NCBI GenBank assembly: GCA_040954595.2 | Contig: CM082589.2 | Span: forward strand, 3,782,001 to 3,846,000 | Direction: 5' to 3' | Length of the DNA stretch: 64,000 nt | Origin: Balanoglossus misakiensis | Taxonomy: Eukaryota; Hemichordata | In this document: one piece after another, positions 12,501-25,365 of the stretch | Numbering within the stretch: position 1 is the first letter of the stretch | Layout: each line of letters opens with the position of its first letter | Program-made: the position numbers and the translations under genes | The notes under the pieces: generated by a model | The model's database searches: none | The model's input: the letters and a program-made list of their open reading frames with translations, nothing else | What the model was told of the DNA's origin: nothing

Positions 12501-15500
12501 TATCGTCTCATTCAAAAGTCTGCATGGTAACATCAAATTATATCCTCAATTTTAAGAGAGCGTTATATGTATTTGCCCATGAGCAAAATATGAGAAACCA
12601 TTTAAGACTTTGATTGATGTATTAGTTAACTTACCCTCAGTCTGTCTACTGTTGTCTCGGGGGTTTCATATGCAACTGTTGACCGGAAAAGGAAGGTATG
12701 TTAACACAAACAATTTGTACGCCAAATACAATAAAATCAAATAAAAGCCCAATCTTCCGGTAACCAATGATCATCAATATCATTTGTGACAACAGTTCAA
12801 AATACAATATACTAAAATACCTCCTCCGCCAACACCAAAGGGATTCAAGGTGAAGTTCATTCTCTTTATGCCATTCAGCCAATCAGGGGTCAGGTTGTAT
12901 TCGTCAACGTCCCGGATGTACTGAAATTGCAAAGAAAGATTTGTGATGTGATTGACAAGGTAAGTGGTTTTTGACGGTTCTTCCCAATTTGTCAAATCAA
13001 TTTATGCTATGGGGTCAGGTCATAGAATCACCAAATGTTTCTCTTCTCTAAATCTTGACCATCAACACTTACACTTTCGAGATTAAGCATTCGGCCGCAA
13101 CTCCTGTTGGTCAACATATAGTCAGCATACAACAAAACATTGGCGCAATTCTTGAGCTTCAACATGGTCAAGCCGCCCATAAGACGACCAACGGCCCTGT
13201 CCACTTCTCGCAGCTCATTCTGGCGGTATCTGTAGTCACGATACGTCGTTGCGTTGAAGAACAGCATGATGACATTTGGCCTGCGTAAAGATAACATGAC
13301 AATAATGGTCATTCTTTTTTACGAAATGTCACTTTGTGTATACACCCCTGTTTGAGCACTAGAGGGCGATATACAAGTAAGCGTTTATAATAATTCTAAT
13401 TTGCATATCGGAACAACATGGCCGATTGTTATTGTTACACAGGAGAAAGCGGTTGAGAATGAACAGCACCTTACCTGTCCCTTCTCCTCATTCTTAACCA
13501 TTCCACGACCTTGTCCACTTGATCATTAAAATTCCTTGGACTGAAAACAAAGATGCAATATTCAAGGAGTTTAATCACACACCACATGTCAAAAAAACCG
13601 CAAAGTTCATTTGCAGAGCAGTTGTATAGCCTAAGTGTACAGTTACTGATCAATGAATTGTTCAGAAGTATAACAGACTAGCGTCAATAATCTACATGCC
13701 TTACAAAAAATCAAAATACACATACCTACGTCCCGCAACATAGTAGTTCGGCACCCAGCCTGTCAAGATAAAACGATTGTATTTTTTTAACACCGTTGCA
13801 TATACTAGTACTGTGTATAACAATTTCTGCATCTAAAAGTCTTGTTTTGACTATTTAGGACCTACCAGAATTAAAACTAATTAATGTAGCATATCCATCA
13901 GCTATTACTATCAGTGCCTCCACATTATCGGCAAATTTCAGTAAATGGGTCGGATTAGTCTAAAAGCCTACCTTTAATTGGAATGTTGGCTCCGGGCCAT
14001 CTGAAGGAGGCAGATTTCAAGTGATGTCTCCTGGCCGTTATCCAGATCTGTCATTATGTTTTGGAGGAAAGAATTTTACATGTTTAAAACTACGTGTAAA
14101 GCTAACTCTCAGTGTAAAAATTATTAGGGGTTAAATTGGCGTGTTACTTACAGGCTCTCCTTTGAACCAACGAGCAGCCCTCTCTGGGTTCTCCTTGTCA
14201 GTGTAGTCGGAGCCGTTCACAAAGTGGGCGCCTCCGTCGAATTCTTGATCAACCATGAAATCGTCGACCACTTCGTGTTCACCCGGGTACAGACCCTACA
14301 TTGAGAAATAGAAAATTCCAGTTCCTTGTCATACCAAGTGATAACTATCACAGGCCAATTTTGTGCTGTAAATGGAAATAAAGTGTACAGACGCGTACAG
14401 CAAATACATATGTATAGTGGTCATTCTGACTTTTTGATCTTTCACAATTTTCCATATTTTTAATTTTAATTTTAACTTACCGTTGCTATGGTGTAGTAGT
14501 TTGGAAATGCTGACAGAGGGAACATACTCGACATATTCGGTGTGTGTGCGCCACAGTCCCCTGGGGAAATAGAAAAGGTAAACACTCAACCACCCACTAT
14601 TGATATTTTGATAACAAGATAGTACATATACAAGTATTCTTGGCCGGCAAAATGTGCCAAGATTTTGACAACTCTGGATTTTGTAACCATGGCACTAAAC
14701 AGGCATTCGAGCATGAGCACATGGAGCACCTGGTGATACTTACGAAGTTTGTAGATGTGTGGGACGACCTTTCTGCTGAACATGTCACCAGTGAAGCCAT
14801 TGAGACCGACCACGATGAGAGGAGGTTTGTCATTGAAACTGAAATGAAAAAAACAACAACACGAAGATCAGGCTGCGGAAGTACCAATTCAGATATACAG
14901 TTATATCACCAGGATTAAAACTAATACTAAAATGGGCTATGTAAAAGCCATGGTGGAGTTAATATTGACAAGCAAATGGCTAACTCCTAAATGGGTAACT
15001 CCTACTTACTCTCTAGGACAGGACTTGAAGTCTTTGGGACAACTTCCTCGGACCCAGACAGATCGATGATATTCCAGATTATCCTCTGTGGAAAAAAAAT
15101 GCGTCAACCATAGATTTAAAAACATGTCTTGGCACGTTGGCATGGGATGGGATGTGGTCTGATGAAAGCATAATATGGCTGTGTTTTGTTTCAAAATTTG
15201 AATGTGGGTGAACTTACCCAACGCCTTTGCAATGCCGACTCCAATACCGGCCGCAACAGCGAAAACTAAGAGAGCAATCACGATCTAAAGAAAAAATAAA
15301 TAAAATGCAATGCATTGTTAGTTTATGTTCCCCTTTCTAGATTTGTCTAGGTCTTCGTCAGTACGTTTGTAAACATGTTGGCATTACATTTGAATATTTA
15401 TTCATACGCGCCAATCCAGTGTTACGAATGTTAAAAATAGCCTTTGGGGGAAATGCGAAATCAGACACGTCGGATCCAGGCAACGCGTTCTCTGTGATGC

Positions 15501-18500
15501 GAAACGTCACACGGGGAACCGAGGTAACACAGAAAAAACAATTGTAGCATCTATTTGCGGAGAATTCATCCCGACCATTTAGCTCGTACTTTGACCCAGT
15601 AACCCAAGCAGCCTGCATATCGTCGATGAAAGGAAATTGTATGAGGCCAACTGTGGCCTCACAAAACATCTGTCGACACGCGTAAATGCAAATAAACCAC
15701 CGATCGATAGAAAACGCAGAGGCGCATTTGCAAATATCCACCTTCGTTGAGAGGATATGCCATGCAAGAGTCCGTGTCTCTGTCTTTACTTAACCGCTGT
15801 TTCCAATTGTCCCCTAATTTGTTGGCACGTAGGTAAGACTTTCATTTGCAGGGCCTTAAATAGCTAGCCCTTAGGTCAGGGTCATACCACAGTCTTTTGT
15901 GTTTTTAGTTCAAACTTTTGCATTCACGCTTGTCACTGAAATTCTCTCATTTATCATGGCGTCCTATTGTTAATAAAAAGCGGTTAGCGTTGGACTCTGC
16001 CTCTGTCATATGACCTTAATCGGTAGACGTCATTAAATATCTTCTTAGACATGTGGTGGTTGCAATTTTTCAGCGAAAAGTACATGTTCATGTATAACGA
16101 ATGATTCAGTAGGGGAGTACAAGTAAGAAGAGAATGGTGTTTCGGAACTCAACTAATACTTAGAGTGTTGGCTTGAGCTCAGTACATCTAATTTACCTTG
16201 GGAAGTTAAAATTGGAAAAAATGTTAAACTTTTGAAAGTTGTATTTTATTTATCGTAACAGTTGCAGATTAACTGGACAGGTACTCGGCCAACAACTGGA
16301 AATAAAGACGCTAAGTGGCCGATGTGTAATCCAGAATGGCGGCCAGAACACAAATAAATGTAATTCTATCGTTGAAAGCTTTTGTGACATTCTATTATGC
16401 TGTTGACGTGCTGTGTGCGGCATAAAGCGTTTATCGACGCGTGTCCAATGGACGCGGGAATGCTTTTTAAGGGGAACTTTGCCTCCGAAGCCATTATTAA
16501 TCTGCAACTCTGAAAAGAATTCCTCCTGGTCGTCATAAGTCATCGCTCTCCTCGCCTCCCGCTTGCTCCAACTTGTGGGGTGAGCAGAAGTCGGCCACTT
16601 TGGTCAAATGTTACATCCGTGGAATAGGAGTCTTTTGCAAAGTCTGCGACACGTTTTTCTGTCCCCTTCAGGTGTGTGAAGGTTAATTAACATACATGTT
16701 GTGAAGGTGCATGGGTAATGTGAAACTGATGCCCACAGGTGCCCTAACCTTGACCGCGCATAGCTTGAATAATGAACTTCTGTAACTTGTGCAGGTTTAT
16801 ATAAATAACCCACCCAGTTGACCTGAAACACTCCGCCTGTACACAATACGCTAACACTGGGTGAAAGCTTCTATGCATTCTTTCGTTTTCTGGTCCATTT
16901 CCCTAAATATCCGAATAGGTTCCACGACAGTTTCAAATGAACTGCATTGCATTTCAATATCCATATGCATCCATATGCATGTTATCATAATGCACATGTA
17001 ATTACGTTTACTAATAATTTTCTAATTTGCATATTCGAGGAATATTAATTGGTGCACAAAGTATTCATTGTTATGCAGATCGGGATATTGTATGAGTCAC
17101 TGTTAATCACCTATACTGTAGAATTTAAAAATAACAATGTGTCATCCGGATATTAGGGAATCTCTACACTGCATATGTCATGCCATGTTAATTTTTGATG
17201 CTCGGTTTTCATCTTTTTTCTGTCTCGTCTTGTTGCCGAATATTTTAGATTCTTCCAAAGCACATTTCAACCTATATATAATGCTCCACCGTTTAGTTCA
17301 AGGATTGACCGCATAAATAATTCACCGAAAACAGTTCATGCATAATGCGGGCCAGGATTTTATTTAAATGCATACTCAGCGTGGACGGACTTGATGACAA
17401 ATGAGGTCAATTAGAGATCACGTGGAATGATGACGTCAGATGAATTACAGCTGTCACAGAGGAGCGACACAAGATCGATCTTGGTGTTTACGCGTTTATG
17501 CCTGAAATTTGGTCCTGGCACTGATCTGCGCATGTGCACTCGAGTGTTTTTGCTAAGGTCAGCAAGAACACCCACCAATAAGTTTGGCTTCCACGATTCT
17601 GTGGCGATTCTGTATCTTCTTCACAGAAAGTAAGGATTTCAAAAGCCAGAATATTACACTCATTGGCATTCGTAGACACCATGTAAAAACAACAGACTGT
17701 ATGTCTGTGAATGGGACTGTTTTATTGTTAAGCAAATGGAAAACAAAAGTTCAGTTGTCGATTGCAATTATCGCCATTATAAACTTGCAACAATCCTATC
17801 AAATTCACCGAAACAAATGGAGTGGTATCCAGGAACAAATCAGGGCAGACGTATACACACATTTGCAAATCAACAGGTGTCCTAAATCGTGCACATTCAC
17901 GTTTTAACTCACAAATCCCTACCGGCCTAATTAGTCAGCTATTGTACGCAAATTTCGAGAATATGGCGCCGAGAAATCGCGTGATCTCGCCCTCATTTGC
18001 ATATAAATAAAATGAAAGAATTTATCCTGCCTCGCGAATGAATTTGTCAAATTAATCATACGTTTGACAAGGGCTACAAAACTATATATTCCAACCGTAC
18101 CTGTTCCACTGTGGAAACAATGTTTGATCGCCTATTGGGGGAGTTGTCGTTGGGAAGTTTTCGATCCGATTTTAGTTTTCAAGATTCAGGAAAATGTGTG
18201 AAGAGTGTGATTAAATGGTTCTACTTAATAACAAAGATTATATTTAAATTTTTAAATAAACATAAACATGCAAACTTTGGTTAACTTTCATTCCAAAAAG
18301 TGATGTACATTTGTTTAGAATTTGCGCACATCAAAGAACATTCTAACAGGTGGTCATCATAAATTCGTTATCACCAACCCACTGTGTTTTGCGGTCCATT
18401 TGGCTTTTAACACTCTCTGTCAAATGTTCCGCCACAGGTCAGCATTACACAATTTGCTGTGAAGTGTCAAATGGCTCGGAAATAAAGTGTCTGCGGGGAG

Positions 18501-21500
18501 CAATTCAGGCGCACAATTTCGGTCAAGACCCCAACACGATGTGAATTCTTAATTAACCATGGCCGGCGGACGCGCCACGCGGGGAGTGATCAATCGGGGT
18601 GTGGGTATACTAGGTCAGTGGTGCACGAACAACTTACCCATACTGCCGTCTTGTGTCTTTGGTAAAAGGTCCCGTCCTCATCAGGCTGCGGAGAAATCAG
18701 TACAGAAGGACATGCATCAGTAAACAAACAACTTGAGGTAGTGAACCCGTTTGTCAATCAATGACAAGGGCTGGCCAGCGAAAAAGGGGGTGGCAACACC
18801 ACAAAATATGCGACACCCACTCACGACAGTAGCTGAGCTTCTTCAAAGCAGTTACACCACCTATCTTTTGCTTCTTCCGTATCTGTATGTCAAGCCTTTG
18901 CTGGCGCACTATAGCACAGACACGACAGAACAACTTTATTGTCGGTTTTGACAACCTGTTGAATTAGATGAGTTCCTAGGCTATACATGCATTAACGCTG
19001 GAAAGTACACCATCTAGCTATACAGGCGTATGCTGCAAAAGTCCGTTGTACTGTGTTGCCATAAGAAAAAGACTTCGCGAGACAACAACTTTTTGGTTGG
19101 GCTATTTTGCTTGCTTATAGGTCAAATGGCGGTCTACCCATCGACACCTATCCCACCCACCTAAACACACTCGGCAACATACTCATTGTTAAAAGCACGT
19201 AATTTAGAAAAGGGCACAGAGACCCTAGACGAGTGTAGGCTGTGGTGTCAGGGAAGTTTGTAAATATGCAGTAGTCTTACACACGTCGCAGACCCCGAAT
19301 TTAATATTACCCCCCTCCCGCCCTGCAGCGCAGTAGACATCAAAAGCAGCCAGACCCCTCACGACTGTAACAGTATTCCTGTCCAATACTAAATTTAAAT
19401 TTCAATGCCTTACATAACAACCTCTTTGCTTTAAAATGAAGGTTAATTGAAATTATAATAGATAAAGGAAATTATGTTTATACAGTGTGGTACGGCATGT
19501 GGTCTAAATGGAATTATTATTATGCCTAAGATATTTGCATACGATATTTATACTGCTATATATAATCGTAGCTGAATTAGTACATTGTACCAAGAACAAT
19601 ATGGCGCCCGTATGCTTCCATTATTACTCATCAACTCGGTAAAACGTCCCTGGTGTGTACAACTGAGTCATTTCAAATCTACATTGTTTTAAATCATTAA
19701 GATTGTGACAGACGTGGACAAGGTGACGTAGAAACGAAGAAATTAACTTCGTTGCGAATAATCGTGTTCGTATAAAGTTCGTTAACGTTCGGAAATTTGA
19801 ATTTTGTCGTCTGCAATCTGTCGTAGTACGCCTCTAAAGGCCAGTGATGCGTAATAAACTTGTCTAAGTGTGTCACTGTTTCAAACCAATCTTTCCGTCA
19901 TGAGGTCAAGGGTCATAGGCCTATTCGATGGTTGCACGTGTCTGTTCTCGAAATTTCCATTTTTGTTCGCAGGGTCAAATCTCCTCGTTTTGTCGTTTTG
20001 TCAAATATAACTCCAAACACTGATATTCCGCGATTTGAAACCATGTATAAGTTTTAAAATCGTCGCGACTTTATCACTGTGGAAGTGCTTTATCATGTGC
20101 GGAGTAACCGCATTTTCTAGGGCACTACTTTTTACAACTTTCATTTGTACGGATTGCCCGCTGGTGTTCATTTCTGTGTTCAATTGGGACCCTTAAACGA
20201 GCGTAGTGATACTAAACCGCACATCCGGAAGGGTCCTATATTCTACATATATGATTTCCGACATTGGAGATGGATGAATACGTGTCTCATTTGGTTGTGA
20301 AACCACGCGATCTGCTCCTGGCACGACTTGGCTTGCAGACTGACTAATGAACAAAAAATGGGGACAAACATGATCGATTTGCATACTGTTTACAGAACAC
20401 GGTTAGATATGATGGCCGCCTTTTGTCTGGCTCTGTTCGCGCTGTTTGCATTTATACTGCCGTGAATTTCGCGAACTGGTAGCTATTGTTCACGTCTGCG
20501 AGAGAAAGTGTTGCAACATATAACAACACGAGCCGTGGCGCTCACTTCGGACAACAGTTACAGAATTAGCGCCCCATAAATTTCAAAGTTGGGTGTACTG
20601 AATGTCGCTTTAATTAAGCAAATTCGGACCCTTTCTTAGACAGCCTGGGGTACACAACAAGTTGTTCGAGTCCCGCATCGCCGAGAGTTGGAAGCGGGAA
20701 TTCGGGTATTTCTTTTCGGGATCTTGAGGCATATCTGTGAACGCGGATCCAACAGGTTGCCGTGCCAAGATCTGTTGTCATCGCTGAACTAATACAAATG
20801 AATGCCCACTTTCCCTTTTCGCTCGGCCCTCCATTGTTCTCCGTGCATAACAGTTCAACAAGCGGTGACCGCGTAAACGTCGACAACTCAACTGTTCACC
20901 CTCCCTGGTCTATTGTCCGCACGTTCTGCACTCTCTTTCTTTTTTCTAATTTCATGAATCTCGGCCCGGAACTCGGGTCTTCTCACATGCAAATGACTCG
21001 GCTGAATTTGAACAGTTACGCATGAGTAATGCTAAGTCCTTGCGACAGCCCGCCCTACCACACCGAACCAGCTGACCGAGAACTTGAAAGCAACGATTTT
21101 GACGTCACTTAAATTCGGGCAAACCCGTTTTATTAAGCTCCTATCTTCGCTTTATCAACCAGTGCATAATAAATCCGAGATCCCGAGTCGGGACCTGAAC
21201 TTCTCTTAATTACTGGTCGCGCGGACCCCTTCCATCTCCTTTGTGCGATCGCTTGACCTCGAACTGTTTTTTCCACATTCTTGCATTCTTACGTAACATT
21301 TTGCTGAAAAAATTGTGCTACCGCGTTTATAACCGACTCAAACTATGTGAATATCGTTTGCAGTTTTATAGTCCCACAGCCTGGTGTCTGTACGGGTATT
21401 TATGTCCCAGTGTGTCACAATATACAATGTATATTTAAAACAGCAACCGACACATTCATCGCGTAGGTGTGGCTGCGCAGATATTTGAAAATGAGAAGAA

Positions 21501-24209
21501 GAAAAAAAAAACGCTCACCGATCGAACTCTGGGTGAGGGCACGTCCTCCTTTTTACCGACTTCCTGAATTTTGACATCTTCGACATCCGCCTGTTGGTCA
21601 AAGAAGGAAAGGTGTTTATTGAATTACATGACTTTTGTACATTCTGTGTTTTGCTAAGTAAAAAGGGGGGAGCGACTTCATTCGCGACTTGCATTCAAAA
21701 GCAAATAGCCGCGCACTCCAGTATGGTAATTGCGTAGCTGGGGTTTTCTATGCTATTAGCAAAATACGCACTATCATTAACCATACGAAAACTGTGTCAT
21801 GGTGACATATTGTATTGGCGATAGAAAAATGCGATGTAAATTTATTGAAAGTAAAAGTAATGTGGAAAACCTGGGCGAACGTGGACCGATTTGGCGTGGC
21901 CCACTTTCACTGTGAAATATGCGACCGTTCCGATAGGGCGCCTACTTTCACATCACTATGTTGGTCGTCCACGCTCGGTGTCTCTGATAAACACCTTCGA
22001 AAGTGTCTGATTGCCATCGTCAACTCACCATTTTGATGTCTTCCGTCGATCCTTTCGTCGTCTGTTATAAAAGAAAAAGAAAACGCCGCAGTTATTGGTC
22101 TGTGGCAAAACGTTCCCTCGCTGACAGGCCAATTTCAGCGTAACCCCACGCCTGCATAAATGTTTAGCTGATGGGGAAAGCTTTTGTATTTTGTTTTCGA
22201 CAATAAAAGCGCAGGCAGGCATAGGTGCATTGTGGGTAATTTAAGCGATGAAGGGGTCGCCGGTTCCAGGTCAGTTCATCACTGAATTCTAAAGGACTTG
22301 CTGGGTTTTTGCGTATTGGCTGTGGCGCGGCGTAGCCTGCTGGCCACAATGGATGTTTGCCTGAACGACATTGATGAATTTGAGCGACCTAATTGTGCGG
22401 ACGCGTGCACCCAGGCCAAGCGGCGCTGCGTCGAAATGGTAAGAGCTCTTCCCTTGGTTTGAACCCGCAGTCACCAGCAATGGCGGACGCAGAAACAGTC
22501 GTGCGTCTCGGAGGAGAAAAGCGAAGTCGGTTGCTAAGAGTCGCACGGTCTGTTCGTTCGCGAGGTTTATCACCAGCGGGTATGAATGCAACGATCGAAT
22601 TTCTGGTAGCCAAAATTTGACCATTGTTGATAATTATTGTCAGAATAAATGCTGAACGTCATAATGCATCGCTTCAACACTATCTCCTTCTTAGAGGAGT
22701 CTTTGCACAAACAATTCTGAGCACGCGTTATTTTTTTATTGCGCTACATCGTTGACCGTTCATTGGGACCTTAATTAACAATTTGGTCATCGTTGGCGGA
22801 ACCTGTTAAATGTACACGAGGTGTTTACATGTCATAAAATCGACCAAGAATGCATTTCTTGCGTTCTACCCTTTGTTAGTGTACACATCTTCAGATGGAC
22901 AAAATCGATCTGCCTCGCGGCCCATCAGCGCAGCCTCGTTCCAGGCCACATATTTCTGCACCGATACTTTGTTTTACAGTTGACGTTTTGCACAAAAAAT
23001 AATGACATATTTCGCTGGATGCTATCCAAACCAAACAACCGCGTCAACTTCTTCGACGCACGACACTTTTGACCCCGACTTCACGAGTTTGGCAAAAAGT
23101 GTCTAAAATCCAGTGTAGGCCGCCAAGTTACCTAGAGACGGCCGAAAGAATGCCTCTCGTGTGTCCTTGTCGACACGAGGACTCGGGTTTCCCTTTTGAC
23201 GGGAATGATCTTCGGTCACCATAGAATAAAAGAGGTAACTCCTCGGAGAGTCGTGTGCGTGCCCTTGGTTTGAACAGCTGCCTTCATTTAAGCGCGTTAA
23301 ATTTGCGCGTTAAAAGTATGCTCTACTAGCTCAAAACTCGTTCTTGGGAAATCACCATGGTGTAATCCTTGCCAGGGAAGCAGTTATTTGAGGCCGAAAA
23401 AATGTTTATGGTAGTAAAGAAAAAACAGCAATTTACATGCACGCTCGCACATGCATGTGTGATGCATGCGCACACAACGACTGGCTTCTATATTACTACT
23501 ACGACCGTTTCCCGATTACCCGTATTGGCAAACAAGCTGCAGCAACAAATTTAAAATCTGTGACCGGAAAAACATTCACCTGGCGTCGGTTTCATTTTAA
23601 AGGTGTATCGTAAATCCGAAGAATGCAGGACCCAAATACTTTCAATATTGTGCGCACAGCCACAGGCACCATTCAACTTTGACGCATAAAACCGCGGCAA
23701 CAGGCGACCTGCTGTTCCGTGCAAAGTATATTCGCTGTACGTCCCACGTTAAATCGAAACTGCTGACTTTGTCGGAAGTTTGGTACAAGCAATCACTTTG
23801 CCTTTTATTCCGAAACAATTAAAACGGAACAATTGTTACGACATAGCGGCATTGTAGTTTGAGCCGTGTATACTTATCTCGCAGTATTTTTGCATTTAAT
23901 TGTCAGGGAGTGTTTAGAGTCGGGGAATCTTCTGTCTCGTTGCTGCCATCTGTCGAATTGAATATTCTCCTTAAACTTGCGCGCGTGGGGTTGATTCTAC
24001 AACTGCAGGGGTGTATATAGTCAGTTAAGACAGTACCCTGTTCGCTAATGTTTGAAAGGAGAATGTGTTTTTACGCGGATGGCTTAGTTCGCGTCGTGTC
24101 TGGTTTCACTGAAATACGTCGGTTGATGTTTTTCTGGGAGAAAAAAAAACAGGCAAATTTTTACCTGAGCAGGCGTCGTGGTCCGACTTTTAGCCGCCGA
24201 AGTAGCCAT
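9538..24209 (-). CDS. ENPP1/3-like ectonucleotide pyrophosphatase homologue, catalytic site lost
   Basis: Twenty-five exons join in phase to 876 aa (ENPP1/3 are 875-925), in transcript order: 24165-24209, 22029-22061, 21519-21590, 18638-18685, 15218-15284, 15010-15085, 14744-14838, 14481-14560, 14152-14295, 13972-14047, 13726-13759, 13475-13540, 13073-13280, 12821-12920, 12635-12675, 12290-12411, 12096-12180, 11676-11960, 11389-11479, 11065-11231, 10709-10853, 10436-10516, 10163-10298, 9844-9994, 9538-9720. It has a cytoplasmic tail of 66 aa, a signal-anchor TM at about 67-88, no somatomedin-B domains, a phosphodiesterase-like domain and a nuclease-like domain with an EF-hand-type loop DSNFDGLMD. 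The catalytic site is lost: SLDGF is GLNGF (D to N127), the nucleophile Thr is A163 (PLSAFPNYY), the Asp-x3-His pair is T291/Y295, DHG is D332-Y333, and the FHG His is P454. It is a type II surface pseudoenzyme. Confidence 0.92.
11547..11675 (-). other. Alternative 3' extension of ENPP-like exon 18
   Basis: The exon at 11676-11960 ends at GTG|GTAAGT. Reading through stays open to a second donor ACC|GTGAGT at 11546. Both leave phase 0, so the 129 bp would insert 43 residues (VSSDNRPLSELHETPPDL... NDLSCT) after the C-x-C motif. The shorter form matches the family's spacing. The longer form could be an isoform. Confidence 0.35.
15285..18637 (-). other. ENPP-like intron 4, no coding content seen
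   Basis: A 3.35-kb intron directly upstream of the transmembrane exon. It holds AT-rich homeodomain/octamer-type words, a duplicated CCATATGCAT (16961-16980), and the E-box/CRE cluster listed separately. ORFs in it lack usable splice sites or motifs. Confidence 0.5.
17419..17456. promoter_or_regulatory. Dense CACGTG / TGACGTCA / CAGCTG cluster in an intron
   Basis: Within about 40 bp of ENPP-like intron 4 lie an E-box CACGTG (17419-17424), a perfect CRE palindrome TGACGTCA (17431-17438) and an E-box CAGCTG (about 17449-17454). Enhancer function is inferred from motif density only. Confidence 0.3.
18686..21518 (-). other. ENPP-like intron 3, no coding content seen
   Basis: A 2.8-kb intron. 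The part from about 20200 to 21250 is visibly richer in CpG than its surroundings and could hold a promoter or enhancer. No exon is supported. Confidence 0.4.
22062..24164 (-). other. ENPP-like intron 1, no coding content seen
   Basis: A 2.1-kb first intron. The stretch 22380-22620 is GC-rich and open in several frames on both strands, but has no recognisable motif or consistent splice sites. Confidence 0.4.
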
Positions 24210-25365
24210 CTTCGTTCCCGTTAATAATGTCCCACTTTTTTTACTGATTTCGAGCGAGAGGCGAAGGGCCCCTGGTTTGTAAGCCTTACTGTTACACACA
24301 CACACACACACTTATTTTCGTTCTTTCCAGTGTGCCTGTTCTGGTATGCTTTGTTACGCCCGACCCAATTCGCCGACAACTTCTCTCCGCCGGCCAATCA
24401 GGGGGTTGCTTACACCATCATGCGATCTCACGGGGGTTTGATTTGACACGCATTCTACATAAAATCGCAGTCCATCTCCCTGAGACTGGCAAGACTACAA
24501 AAATAAATGAAAGTTGTCATTGTGTGTTCTTGTGCTATTTTCATTTTATCTCCTGGCCTCCTCGCAACCATGGACAATGGGAAATCCCTTGGTGATTGAG
24601 TCGCCGTTATCGCAATTCAAACTTTTGAAATTGTAAGAGAAAGTTCGCCAAAACCATCTGAAGCGAAGCGACTTTGGGAAGGCTTATCTGTAGTAAACAC
24701 CTATGCGTCGGACGGAGTATATATAATATAATTCGGGCAGATCAGAACACCGTACCCGTCGAGAACTTTACTGTTCTCGTCCATGTACTTGGCCGCAATG
24801 TCGATATTGGCGTTCATTTTGGGGGAAAGGGTGGCCGTATTCATGGGATTAAAAGCAAACAAGGTCATTCATCAAACACACCCGCGCAAAAGTAAGACAA
24901 GTCAAGAAAAGGGTAAATGAGTTGTAACGAGGTCACAAAACTAATGTACAACAGAAATATGCACAAGAATGCGCGGCCGCCTAACGAATTGTACGGCTGC
25001 ACAGATGACGGCGCGGTTTGGTGCACAATGTCGTGTGACCTGCTTGTTCCCTAGACTGTGGTATACTGTGCTGTATGGAGTTTTCTGTTCGTCTTATTAA
25101 CCCGCCCATACACCCTCAAGGGTCAATGGTCCGCCCGTGTTCCCAAACTTTATGTTCTTTGTTTCATTTATAGTCAAAACCACGTTTGCGTAATGAAGGC
25201 ATGGCTTGAACGAAGTCATGCTTGGTGGGCCGCACTGTGAAGGCCTGCTATTGGTCAGTGGCAGGGCGCGCCATTCGCATAGTACGATTCACCCACACAC
25301 CATTTGCAAGTACCGCATTTCGTTCTCCAGAGAAGTTTGACGTGAAATTTTGCTTTAACCTGTAG
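24210..25365. promoter_or_regulatory. Divergent intergenic region, ENPP-like (-) and DUSP23-like (+)
   Basis: The putative promoter of the ENPP-like gene, with a CCAAT box near 24395 and a CA microsatellite at 24294-24311. It must also hold the first exon of the DUSP23-like gene at 25366, whose start codon I could not place. Confidence 0.4.

Noticed and set aside
20660-20690. TTCGAGTCCCGC resembling a tRNA T-loop
   Set aside because: No matching acceptor, D or anticodon stems could be placed around it.
22289-22624. Overlapping ORFs of up to 111 codons on both strands
   Set aside because: Open because the stretch is GC-rich; no motif and no consistent splice sites within ENPP-like intron 1.
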